From DASQUK01 sp963813485 (GTDB lineage Bacteria > Actinomycetota > Acidimicrobiia > Acidimicrobiales > VFJN01): DNA of 64,000 bases. The notes beneath the pieces were generated by a model, which saw nothing but the letters and a program-made list of their open reading frames with translations, had not been told where the DNA came from and made no database searches. The translations under genes were made by a program, and so were the position numbers. The DNA lies in contig CAWEZE010000021.1 in NCBI GenBank assembly GCA_963813485.1, positions 94,660-158,659 of the forward strand, given 5' to 3'. Each line of letters begins with the position of its first letter. Position 1 is the stretch's first letter. Of this stretch, positions 1-8,353 are shown piece after piece.

Positions 1-300
1 TAACCCAGCGAGCGCGGTGACGCCGAATACGACAGTGGCCGGCACCACAGCAACGATCACCGCGAACCAGATGATTTGGCTCGGCTCGTACCGCCCCGCC
101 ACGAAGAACGGCGGATTGCGCCCGAGCAGGTCGAGCAGCGGCTGGGTGATTGCCACCCCGGCAAGCCCGAAGAGCACCGCCGCGTCGATGAGCCACCGTC
201 GCCGGCGCGGGCGTTCCTCCGCACCGGCCTGGCCCGAACTTGCGGTGCCCATGTCGGCAGGGGCCGAATCGGACCGGACCGTTCCGGCTACGTCTTGCAC
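1..300 (-). CDS. Membrane protein, N-terminal fragment, possibly a membrane-anchored sulfatase (runs off the left edge)
   Basis: Only the first 100 residues are inside the window. An Arg-rich stretch precedes two hydrophobic segments, roughly residues 36-60 and 76-100, joined by a loop containing the motif RNPPFFVAGRY. I recall this arrangement (two or more membrane helices with an 'LGRNPxFFVA' loop) from N-termini of actinobacterial sulfatase-like hydrolases, but the catalytic domain is not visible, so that is a guess. The GTG at 300 starts 4 bases after the stop of the upstream methyltransferase, suggesting coupled translation. An in-frame ATG at 252 is the alternative start. Partial at its C-terminus. 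Confidence 0.5.
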   Translation of the reverse strand, partial: MQDVAGTVRSDSAPADMGTASSGQAGAEERPRRRRWLIDAAVLFGLAGVAITQPLLDLLGRNPPFFVAGRYEPSQIIWFAVIVAVVPATVVFGVTALAGL

Positions 301-304
301 GGAC

Positions 305-1378
305 TCAGCCGACCTTCTGCAGCCAGATGTTGCCGCCGGCGTTCTTGGCCATGGCGGGCAACCGCCCCTCGAGGAGCTGTCGGTGCCGGGCCCACATGAA
401 GCTCTGGAACCAACGGATCTCGAAGGCATCGTTGCCGGTGAGCAGGGCCCGCAGCAGGTAGACCTCGTGCCACGCGCGGCCCTCGAGCACCCAATCACGT
501 GGGTACTCGAAGGGGAAGAAGATGTCGTGCATGTGGATCCATACGCCTGGAGCGAGACGGGGGAAGACCTCGAACATCAGGTGATTGACGTCGGAGCCGG
601 CCTTCACGACGTGCGTCGAGTCGACGAACAGGACGTCACCGTCGCCGAGCGCTTCGAAAACCCCAAGGGGTACGTCCTGCACCGCGGTCTCATGGATCCT
701 CACCCGGTGCTCGTCCCCGGGCCGGAGCAGGCTGCGCAGGAGCTCCGTGTACGGCTCGACGAAGGTCAGCTCGACTGCGCCGTGGGGACCGTCGTCAAGC
801 CATCTCTCGGTGGTGTCCAGCGTCATGGCCGACGAGTAGCCGGAGCCGACCTCGACTATGTGGCTGGGCCGGAGGTGGCGGAGGAGGGCGTGGAGAACCA
901 TCCCGTCCGACCACGAGTACGCCGGGTTCTCGAAGTAATAGCGGGTCCCCTTCCCGCGATCGCCCTTTGCCGGCCCTGCCGGGAACGGCAGGTTGTCCTC
1001 GAGGATGTCAGCCAGCGTGTCGAACAGTGCCAGCTGCGCCTTCTCCCGCAGGTCGATGCCCGTGGGATCCTGGTCAATGTCCCACAGCCGTGATGCCCGA
1101 CGCTCCACCTCGTCGAGATCGGGAAATGGCGAATAGAAATGACCCGGCGGAACCCACATCTCGGAGACCTTCCGCATGTGGTTCGCCTCCAGCACCGCTT
1201 CGTGGTGCCGCCGCGCCAGCTCGTCGAAGCGGCCCCGAGATACCGGCACATAGCGCCGCGCCCTCCTTGCCAGGGCGCGTAGACGGCGACTCACAGCGCG
1301 GCCCGACACCGTCGTGCTCCGCGACGCATTGCCCGTCCGGGCTCGGTTGGATGTTGGCGCATTGGTGACCTCGCTCAC
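305..1378 (-). CDS. Class I SAM-dependent methyltransferase
   Basis: 357 residues from a GTG start. The C-terminal two thirds form a Rossmann-type methyltransferase: motif I VEVGSGYSS at residues 175-183, an acidic motif VEPY near 207-210, and VDSTHVVKAG at 252-261 followed by HMHDIFFPFEYP at 282-293. The His/Asp-rich pattern after motif IV resembles the Methyltransf_24 type used on sugars and small secondary metabolites. The first 45 residues are basic and low-complexity. Cytosolic; the acceptor cannot be read from sequence. It lies at the edge of a surface-glycan locus and is probably cotranscribed with the membrane protein that follows 4 bases later. Confidence 0.8.
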   Translation of the reverse strand: MSEVTNAPTSNRARTGNASRSTTVSGRAVSRRLRALARRARRYVPVSRGRFDELARRHHEAVLEANHMRKVSEMWVPPGHFYSPFPDLDEVERRASRLWDIDQDPTGIDLREKAQLALFDTLADILEDNLPFPAGPAKGDRGKGTRYYFENPAYSWSDGMVLHALLRHLRPSHIVEVGSGYSSAMTLDTTERWLDDGPHGAVELTFVEPYTELLRSLLRPGDEHRVRIHETAVQDVPLGVFEALGDGDVLFVDSTHVVKAGSDVNHLMFEVFPRLAPGVWIHMHDIFFPFEYPRDWVLEGRAWHEVYLLRALLTGNDAFEIRWFQSFMWARHRQLLEGRLPAMAKNAGGNIWLQKVG

Positions 1379-1539
1379 CAGGTCGTATCGCGGAGAAAGC
1401 GTCGCAGAGTAGCCCAGGCGACGGAGGGGCGACGGCGAGGCCGGCGGGCCACGTAGGCCTGCGAGCCGACATCCCTACCCCCTACTAGAGTCCAGCGCCT
1501 CGGGGACGCTGCCCGTCTCCACCCGGAGTTCCATACGCC

Positions 1540-3159
1540 GTGCCCAACACCAACCCGCCTGTCATCGCCCACGTGGGTGCCTTGGACCTGGCCAGCTACG
1601 GCGACCAGGTGTACCCGCTGGTAGCCAGCCACGAGCTGGCCCGCCGACTCGATCATCTGCAAGTTGCTCCCTTCGGCCCGTTGGGTTCGCTCGCCCCCGG
1701 CGCCGCGAGCTGGGCGCTCGGGCATTGGTCCGAGCAGCGCGCCGCTGCCCTGGCGGACCGGGCGACCCTGATGTTGTGCGGTGGCGGCGAGATCGTCCAG
1801 GGTGACGGAGCGATCTATCGGTCCTTCTACGGGATTGCAGCGCGCGATGCCGCTGATCTCGAGGTGGACCGCTGGTTCCTGGAGGCACTCGGCGCGGCCG
1901 AACGGGTGTGCCCAGTGGTATGGCATGCAGTCGGCGTCCCGGCCGAGCTCGACCCGACGACCGCCGACCGTGTCCGTCGAGCGCTCCGGTCACGGGCAGT
2001 GGTGGCCGTGCGCGACGAGCGATCGCGGCGCTTGTTGGAGGCGGCAGGAGTCGAGCGGGACACCATGGTCGTGCCCGATTCGGCGCTGTTGCTGCCCCGC
2101 GTCCTCCCGGTGACCGAGCTGGATCAATGGCGGAAGCGGCTCCAGGAGGACGGACACTTCCCGCCGCAGGGCTCCCAGCCGGTGATAGTCGTCCAGGGCA
2201 ACCACACGATGGCGGGTCTGGCCCCGGCGCTCGCTGCCGCCCTAGACGAGATAATCCCGGCCGCCCGCATCGCCACGGTTGCTGTCAGCCCCTGCCACAA
2301 CGATCATCTCTTCGCCGCGGCACTGGCCGATCACGCCCGCAGCCGCGTCTGGTCCGTGCCGGAGGACGCGCCCCTCGAGGCCGTGGCGGCGGCCATTGTT
2401 GGTGCTGACTGCTTCCTCGGTGTGTCGTTGCACGGGGCCATCACCGCGTTCGCCTACGGGCGCCCCTTCGCCTCCCTCGACCCCTTCGGGCAGTCGAAGC
2501 TGACGGGGTTCGCCGAGCTGATCGGCTGGCCCCAGGCACGTACCTCCGACACGGTCGAGGCCGTGCGCCGAGCCGGTCGCCGGGCGGTGGGAGACGAGGC
2601 ACCCCCGGCGTCGCTTCTCTCGCTGCAGGCCCGGATCGACGCGCACTTCGACCGCGTCGCGGAGTTGACCGCGGCCCACGCGGTGCGGCACCTGAGACCC
2701 CTGGCATGGGAGGACACCCCCGCTCCGTTGCATCTGCGCCTCCGTCGGGTCCCGCGCCCGGCCGTGCCGGCGCCGGTCATCGACCCACCCCATCTGCGCC
2801 GGCCTGACGTTGAAGCGGACACGTCCGAGCTGCGGGCGACCCTGGACGAGGCGGTCGCCTATCGCATGGCGTTGCGCGACGAGGAGCTCGCCGAGGACAC
2901 CGACCTCGAGCGGCTCATGCGGGAGAACCAGGACCTGCGCGGCGCCCTGGCGCATCTCGAGGGGATGCTGCGCCACGGCGAACAGCAAGCGGCCCTGCAC
3001 GAGCAGGCCCGCGGCAAGGCGGAGGCCGAGATCGACGCCGTCGTCGCCGCCGCTCGGCGAAACGCGGCGATCTTGGGGGCCGCCCGCCGTAGCCGCGTCT
3101 TCCGCTACACACGTCTGCCCAGCGCTCTCCGTCGAAACCCGACAGACGATCGCAGCTGA
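1540..3159 (+). CDS. Polysaccharide pyruvyl transferase family protein with C-terminal coiled coil
   Basis: 539 residues from a GTG start. The pyruvyl transferase (CsaB/WcaK-like) fold is indicated by GGGEIVQGD at residues 81-89, a central VVVQGNH segment near 217-222 and the family hallmark SLHGAITAFAYGRPF at 296-310. Family members move pyruvate from PEP to a sugar as a ketal, giving negative charge to surface polysaccharides; others are only distant homologues with unknown reactions. Residues about 410-505 form a long charged helix, probably a coiled coil (DLERLMRENQDLRGALAHLE), followed by a basic tail. The coiled coil is unusual for the family and may mediate oligomerisation. Convergent with the next gene. 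Confidence 0.78.
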   Translation: MPNTNPPVIAHVGALDLASYGDQVYPLVASHELARRLDHLQVAPFGPLGSLAPGAASWALGHWSEQRAAALADRATLMLCGGGEIVQGDGAIYRSFYGIAARDAADLEVDRWFLEALGAAERVCPVVWHAVGVPAELDPTTADRVRRALRSRAVVAVRDERSRRLLEAAGVERDTMVVPDSALLLPRVLPVTELDQWRKRLQEDGHFPPQGSQPVIVVQGNHTMAGLAPALAAALDEIIPAARIATVAVSPCHNDHLFAAALADHARSRVWSVPEDAPLEAVAAAIVGADCFLGVSLHGAITAFAYGRPFASLDPFGQSKLTGFAELIGWPQARTSDTVEAVRRAGRRAVGDEAPPASLLSLQARIDAHFDRVAELTAAHAVRHLRPLAWEDTPAPLHLRLRRVPRPAVPAPVIDPPHLRRPDVEADTSELRATLDEAVAYRMALRDEELAEDTDLERLMRENQDLRGALAHLEGMLRHGEQQAALHEQARGKAEAEIDAVVAAARRNAAILGAARRSRVFRYTRLPSALRRNPTDDRS

Positions 3160-3235
3160 CCTGGCCGATCATCGGAGTCGTCGAGTGTCGGCCCCCTGCC
3201 CCTCACCACCGTGACCGTGGCCGACCGGGCTCGGG

Positions 3236-4802
3236 CTAGGTGACGCTGACGACCCGGTCCACGACGACTCGGAGCCGCTCCTCGAACGCTCCGACGTCGA
3301 AGGCGCGGGCCCGGGTGATCGCAGACGACGACATCCGCTGGCGGGCTCGATCGTCCTCGATGAGCTGGCGGGTGAGGGCGACCAGCCCTTCGAGGGTTCG
3401 GAAGTGGAACCCGTCAACTCCATGGCGCACCGTCTCGAGCTGACCCGCCAAACCGATGACCACGGGCACGGCCCCGGCCGACATGGCCTCGACTGTGGTG
3501 ATGCCGAAGTGCTCGAGGCGACCAGGGTGACGTTGGGCATCCTCACCCAACCCGGACGCGTGCCAGTAGATGCTGGCCGCGCCATAGAGCGCCTCGAGCT
3601 GCGCGCCGGTCGCGTCCACGTGGATCCGGACTGGATATCCCTCTGCGACCCGCCTGACCTCATCGACATAGTCCCGGCCTGCGTCAGAGCAACCGCCTAC
3701 GAGATGCAGGGTCCAGCCCCGTACGCCCTGGTCGACGAGCGCGCGGAACGCCTGGACGAGTTCGAGCTGCTTCTTGGAATGTCCCATGTCAGCCGGGAAG
3801 AAGCGGCCGACGGACAGGATGGTCGGTTCCTTGGCCCTTGGCGCGTGCATCGTGACCGGTGGGTAGACAACTTCACTGTCACAGCCCCAGTAGCGGTACA
3901 CCCACGTCCGGGTGAACTGGGAGTTGGCGACGACTGCGCCATACGACTCCGTCCAGTCCGCGGAGGTCGACGCAGTGACGGCGAAAGGGAGCCAGCGGGC
4001 CATCGACGCCATCCGCCGCGAGCCGAGGTCCAGGCGCTTGAGCGGTACGCCGAGGCGCCGCCGGTCCCCGGTACCCAGCAGCTCCGCGGGCACGAACGTG
4101 TCGGACACGATGCGCACCTCGACCGGTACGCCGGGCTCGGGGCTCACGACCTCTACCTTGGCCACGACGGACCGCCGTCCGTCGAGGCGCGAACGCTGCG
4201 GGGCCAGGGTCAGCTCGGACTCCACCTCGCCGTCCACCTCGACGCGAACCGGGGTCGGACCAGCGTCGCGGGGCCGCAGATGGCCGAACGCCAGGCGCAC
4301 CGTGACGGGCGAACCTGGCTTGGTGACGAACCGAAGCCCGCGCGTCACCGTTGGTCCAGGCGACCCCACCCACGCCGACCTCGCGGTGGTAGAAGCCCTG
4401 CCCCCACTGCATGCTCACATCGAGCGACCGACGCAGCCGTGGGAAGGCCCGGCCGAGCGCCTGCTGCACGCCCCCGAGGTGCCCGTCGAGCGGCGGCGGA
4501 AAGTGCACGACGTAGAGGCTTCGGGGGTTGGGCGCGGGGTCCGAGCTCATGTACGACACATTGACGAACAGGTCGTAGTCGCGGGCGGCCCTGGTGATGG
4601 CACCGGCCTCGTCGTCGACGGTTCGGACATCCACCTTGGACAGCTCCACGTGCAGGCGGTCGGCCAACCAGTCGACGTCGACGGGGTCGTGGGAGAGGAG
4701 GTCGAGCGGGCCGTCGCCGGACAAGATCTGGGCTACGACGGCCCCGTACTTCTCCGCACCGCCGCCGGTCTCCCAGTACCGGTTGTACACGGCGGTCCTC
4801 AT
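3236..4802 (-). CDS. Glycosyltransferase family 4, reading frame broken once near 4364-4370
   Basis: The ATG at 4802 (MRTAVYNRYWETGGGAEKYG) opens a typical GT4 N-terminus, including the HFPPP segment. At about 4364-4370, in a G-rich tract, the frame must shift by one base to continue into the second half, 4369-3236. That half carries VVANSQFTRTWVYRYWG, the donor-site ILSVGRFFP and the C-terminal EHFGITTVEAMSAGAVPVV. The span is 3 x 522 + 1 bases, so removing one base restores a normal protein of about 521 residues. Between the halves is a beta-rich insert ending in SDTFVPAELLGTGDRRRLGV. The start overlaps the stop of the upstream GT2 gene by 4 bases (ATGA). Either a sequencing insertion or a true frameshift mutation. 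Confidence 0.75.
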
Positions 4803-6133
4803 CGCGTGACCGACCAGCCCGTGATTGCCTCGTCGTGGACGCGCTGGCGAGCGCGCAGACGGCGCCGGTCGGGCAGCACTTGGGGCAGCATGCGGACGTA
4901 CCCTCCGAACGACCTCAGCCTCGCCACGACGAGCGCCGGGTGCGGCCGGCGTCCCCGTGCGATTGGACGGAGGACGTCTCGCGCCGCATACGAGGCTGTG
5001 GACAGAAGGAACCGCCCGGCTGCCCGGGCCGCGAGCTGCCGCGGCGCATTCTTGCTGAGCATCACCAAGCGATTGCGCTCTGTGAAGTGCTGGAACAGGG
5101 GGGAGCCCTCGACGCTGGTCGCCGCGTGCAGGTGACGCATGACGGCCGAAGGCACGTAACGGTACCGCCACCCGCGCGCCTGGCCCCTCCAGGCCATGTC
5201 AGTGTCCTCGTAGTATAGGAAGAACCGTTCGTCGAACAGCCCAACGTCCTCGACGTAGCCGGGCCGCAACAGCACGCCGGCGCCGCACCAGGCGAAGACG
5301 TCCTGGGGCTCGTCGTACTGGCCGGTGTCGTGCTCGAGGAACCCGCGGTCGCCACCCCACGAGCCGTTCACCAGCACGGATCCGGCGTTGTTGATCACGT
5401 CGTAGGGTGCCCCCGTCAGCGCGATGTCGTGCCACTCAGGCGCCTGGCCCACGTCAGCCGGAGTGACGCCACCGCCGCCGTCGAGCTCGACCTTGACCGG
5501 GCGGTCGCTGGCGAGGCGGACGCGGGCCGCGACGGCCCCCGCTGTGACGGGCACACCGATCTCAGCCCGGTCACCCAGCCAACGCAACTCTGCCTCAGCG
5601 GGTGGCCCGGCCTCCGCGTGGTACGCGCCTCGACCGAACACGGCCCATCGCCACCGATCCTCGCCCTCGACCTCCAGCCCGCTGATGCGGACGCCGAGGT
5701 CGCGCCCGTCGGGTGGTACCTGGTGCGTGGGGGCGCTCACCACCAGGTCGAGGAACTGCGGGGCAAGCAGGATCTTCGGGCAGGCAGCACCGAGGGCCGC
5801 GTCGGCATCGAGCGCCGCCACAAGCGGATGGAGGTAGCCCGGCTCGACGAAGGCGTCGTTGTTGACGAGCCCGACGAAGTCGAGGTCGCCGAGGTCGCGC
5901 ATCGCGAGGTTGTTCCCGGGGAAGCCACGGTTGCGCTCAGATCGGATGAGCCTGACCCGGGGCCGTGTCTCCAGAACGCGATCCGAGCCGTCGGAGCTGG
6001 CGTTGTCGACGACCACGATCTCCAAGCGGTCGGCGGGCCAGTCGAGCCGCTCCAGGTGCTCGACACAGCGGACGACCTGCTCGCCACCGTTGTAGTTGAG
6101 CACGACGAGGCGGACACGGGGGTGGGGCATCAT
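4799..6133 (-). CDS. Glycosyltransferase family 2 with a large beta-rich insert
   Basis: 444 residues from ATG 6133 (MMPHPRVRLVVLNYNG). The GT-A core shows VVDNASSDGS at residues 41-50, the NND metal/nucleotide motif at 91-93 and the acceptor-side CGAGVLLRPGYVEDVGLFDE...YYEDTDMAWR near 325-360, as in rhamnosyltransferase-like GT2 enzymes. A segment of about 130 residues between roughly 135 and 300 interrupts the usual spacing. It is rich in alternating hydrophobic residues and contains an 'NNAGSVLVNGSWGGDRGF' stretch, probably a separate beta domain. Likely cytosolic and acting on a nucleotide sugar in surface-glycan assembly. Its stop is translationally coupled (ATGA) to the GT4 gene downstream. 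A longer in-frame start upstream is less likely because its residues look non-coding. Confidence 0.82.
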   Translation of the reverse strand: MMPHPRVRLVVLNYNGGEQVVRCVEHLERLDWPADRLEIVVVDNASSDGSDRVLETRPRVRLIRSERNRGFPGNNLAMRDLGDLDFVGLVNNDAFVEPGYLHPLVAALDADAALGAACPKILLAPQFLDLVVSAPTHQVPPDGRDLGVRISGLEVEGEDRWRWAVFGRGAYHAEAGPPAEAELRWLGDRAEIGVPVTAGAVAARVRLASDRPVKVELDGGGGVTPADVGQAPEWHDIALTGAPYDVINNAGSVLVNGSWGGDRGFLEHDTGQYDEPQDVFAWCGAGVLLRPGYVEDVGLFDERFFLYYEDTDMAWRGQARGWRYRYVPSAVMRHLHAATSVEGSPLFQHFTERNRLVMLSKNAPRQLAARAAGRFLLSTASYAARDVLRPIARGRRPHPALVVARLRSFGGYVRMLPQVLPDRRRLRARQRVHDEAITGWSVTR

Positions 6134-6199
6134 CCTATGTTGACCGACGGGGAACCCTAGGTGCGACCACCCGGTACCGGGCGATCGCCGGCCTGTCGG

Positions 6200-6213
6200 T
6201 ACAGTCGCGCCCC
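6200..6213 (+). promoter_or_regulatory. Candidate leaderless -10 element for the ABC exporter operon
   Basis: TACAGT at 6200-6205 fits the actinobacterial TANNNT -10 pattern and ends 8 bases before the GTG start at 6214. That spacing would give a transcript beginning at or next to the start codon. No good -35 is visible, and there is no Shine-Dalgarno sequence in front of the GTG, which agrees with leaderless translation. Confidence 0.3.
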
Positions 6214-7047
6214 GTGGCATCCCGCCTCCCGGACACACGAGCCCTTCCGACCGATCTGCTGTGGAACCTCACCCTGCGGGAGCTCCGGAGCCGGTTCAAG
6301 CGCTCGACGCTCGGGTGGCTGTGGTCGGTTATCAACCCACTCGCCAGCATCGCCATCTACACCCTTGTGTTCGGGGTTTTCCTCGACGTGCCGCCGCCGG
6401 TCGGCGACCCGAGCGGCCTGCACGTGTACGGCTTCTTCCTCGTCTGCGGCCTCTTGCCCTGGACGTACCTCACCAACGGCCTGAACGGTGCGACTGCCTC
6501 GATCGTCGTCAACGAGGGCCTCGTCAAGAAGGTCTACTTCCCGCGCTCGGTGTTGCCGACCGCCTCCACGCTGGCGTGGCTCGCAGGATTCGGCGTCGAG
6601 CTGGCGGTGCTGGGGATCGTGCTGCTCGCCGCCGGCAACATGATCCTGCCCTGGATCCCGGTGGTGCTGCTGCTCATGGTCCTGGAGACCGGTTTCGTCC
6701 TCGGCCTCGGCCTGTTCTTGTCCGCGGCCAACGCCTACTTCCGCGACGTCCAGCATTTCCTGGCCATCGTGCTGAACATCTGGTTCTACGCCACGCCCAT
6801 CCTCTACCCCTCCGACCAGATCCCTGAGGAGTTCGACCTGCTTGGTGTGACGATCCCTCTACGCGACCTGCTGGTCACCCTCAACCCGATGGCCGTGTTC
6901 GTCGACGCCTATCGGGCCGTGCTGTACGACCTGACGTGGCCGACGCTCAACCAGTGGGCCGCCATGTTTGCCATATCCGCCCTGACCCTCGTTCTCGGTG
7001 CCGCCGCCTTCCGCCGCCTCGAACCCCGGCTGGCCGAGGAGCTGTGA
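6214..7047 (+). CDS. ABC transporter permease of polysaccharide export (Wzm/TagG type)
   Basis: 277 residues with about six membrane helices. The N-terminal amphipathic segment LRSRFKRSTLGWLWSVINPL at residues 22-41 is the ABC2_membrane signature of O-antigen and teichoic-acid exporters, followed by helices near 34-56, 74-96, 118-140, 148-175, 180-200 and 235-257. The family moves lipid-linked polysaccharide across the cytoplasmic membrane with a Wzt/TagH ATPase. That ATPase follows immediately, sharing one base (TGATG). The start is the GTG at 6214; no ribosome-binding site is evident, see the -10 candidate just upstream. Confidence 0.88.
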   Translation: MASRLPDTRALPTDLLWNLTLRELRSRFKRSTLGWLWSVINPLASIAIYTLVFGVFLDVPPPVGDPSGLHVYGFFLVCGLLPWTYLTNGLNGATASIVVNEGLVKKVYFPRSVLPTASTLAWLAGFGVELAVLGIVLLAAGNMILPWIPVVLLLMVLETGFVLGLGLFLSAANAYFRDVQHFLAIVLNIWFYATPILYPSDQIPEEFDLLGVTIPLRDLLVTLNPMAVFVDAYRAVLYDLTWPTLNQWAAMFAISALTLVLGAAAFRRLEPRLAEEL

Positions 7048-8261
7048 TGCCAGCCACCTCAGCCATCGCGGTCGACGACGTCGCCAAGCGCTTCCGGCTG
7101 GTCCACGAGCGCAACACGACGCTCAAGGCCACGGTCTTCAGCGGGTTCCGGCGGACCGTCCACGAAGAGTTCTGGGCCCTGAAGGGCGTGTCGTTCGAGG
7201 TCGAGGAAGGCACCACCTACGGCCTGATCGGCCACAACGGTTCCGGTAAGTCGACGTTGCTCAAGTGCATGGCACGCATCTACCGGCCCGACCGGGGTGA
7301 GATACGCACCCGGGGGCGTGTGTCGGCGCTGCTGGAGCTGGGCGCAGGCTTCCATCCCGAACTGTCGGGTCGCGAGAACGTCTATCTCAACGCCAGCATC
7401 CTGGGGCTCTCCAAGCGAGACGTGGACCGGCGTTTCGACGAGATCGTCGGGTTCGCCGGGCTCGAGCAGTTCATCGACACGCCGGTGAAGAACTACTCGT
7501 CGGGCATGTTCGTCCGGCTGGGCTTCTCCGTGGCCATCACCGTCGAGCCCGACGTGCTGCTGGTGGACGAGATCCTGGCGGTCGGTGACGAAGCCTTCCA
7601 GCAGCGGTGCATGGAGAAGTTCGCCGACATCCGACGCTCGGGACGCACCATCGTGCTGGTCAGCCACGGGCTCGACTCCGTGCGCAACATCTGCGACCGG
7701 GCGGCGTGGCTCGACCATGGTGACCTGGTCAAGGAGGGCGAGACTCACGACGTGGTGACGGCCTACCTGGAGTCGGTGCGCGATGACCGCCGCGCCCGCG
7801 AGCACCAGACCGGCAGCGTCGTCACCCCCGAAGAGGCGATCGGGGACTGGCACATCCGTGAGGTTCGGATCGTCGACGAGACGGGGCGCGACATCGACGT
7901 GGTCGGCAGCGGGGACAAGGTCACGATCCGGGTCGAGCTCGAAGTGGCCCGCGACGAAGAGGTGGCCCTGGCGCTCGGCCTCTACCGCACGGACGGCGTC
8001 CACGTCGCCGGTCCAGTCAATCGGTTTCGCACCCGAGGTGCCGGTCTCCGGACGGTCGACTACACCGTCCCCCACATGGTCCTGGCCAGCGGAACCTACG
8101 ACGTGTCTGCCCGACTGCTCGACGACCACCTGCAGCGGACCCACGCTGTGCGTCGGCGAGCCGCCCGCATCGACGTGAAGTCCGACCAGCACGCCGACAT
8201 CGGCGGCCTGGTGGCGCTCGGGGGGGCCTGGTCGGTGTCCGTCGAGGGGTCCGCAACATGA
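7047..8261 (+). CDS. ABC transporter ATP-binding protein of polysaccharide export (Wzt type)
   Basis: 404 residues from ATG 7047, overlapping the permease stop (GTG 7044 is an alternative). Walker A GHNGSGKST at 62-70, ABC signature YSSGMFVRL at 150-158, Walker B LLVDEILAVGDEAF at 171-184 and the switch His in VSHGLD near 207 are all intact. Residues about 265-400 form a C-terminal beta-sandwich of the Wzt type ('RVELEVARDEEVALALGLYR', 'GTYDVSARL'). In characterised Wzt proteins this domain recognises the terminal modification of the glycan, so the exporter may select a capped or methylated chain. Works with the permease encoded immediately upstream. Confidence 0.9.
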   Translation: MPATSAIAVDDVAKRFRLVHERNTTLKATVFSGFRRTVHEEFWALKGVSFEVEEGTTYGLIGHNGSGKSTLLKCMARIYRPDRGEIRTRGRVSALLELGAGFHPELSGRENVYLNASILGLSKRDVDRRFDEIVGFAGLEQFIDTPVKNYSSGMFVRLGFSVAITVEPDVLLVDEILAVGDEAFQQRCMEKFADIRRSGRTIVLVSHGLDSVRNICDRAAWLDHGDLVKEGETHDVVTAYLESVRDDRRAREHQTGSVVTPEEAIGDWHIREVRIVDETGRDIDVVGSGDKVTIRVELEVARDEEVALALGLYRTDGVHVAGPVNRFRTRGAGLRTVDYTVPHMVLASGTYDVSARLLDDHLQRTHAVRRRAARIDVKSDQHADIGGLVALGGAWSVSVEGSAT

Positions 8262-8353
8262 CGGTTGCCGGCGAGTCCACACCCCGCGAGAACGTCGGGG
8301 ACGAAACCCACAGGGATGTCGCTTCCTCCCGGAAGTGACGAGGCGGCGGCGCC

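Noticed and set aside
3236..4802. Programmed +1 frameshifting in the glycosyltransferase
   Set aside because: No slippery codon, stop codon or stimulatory structure at the site, and four other genes show the same one-base excess without a shared motif.
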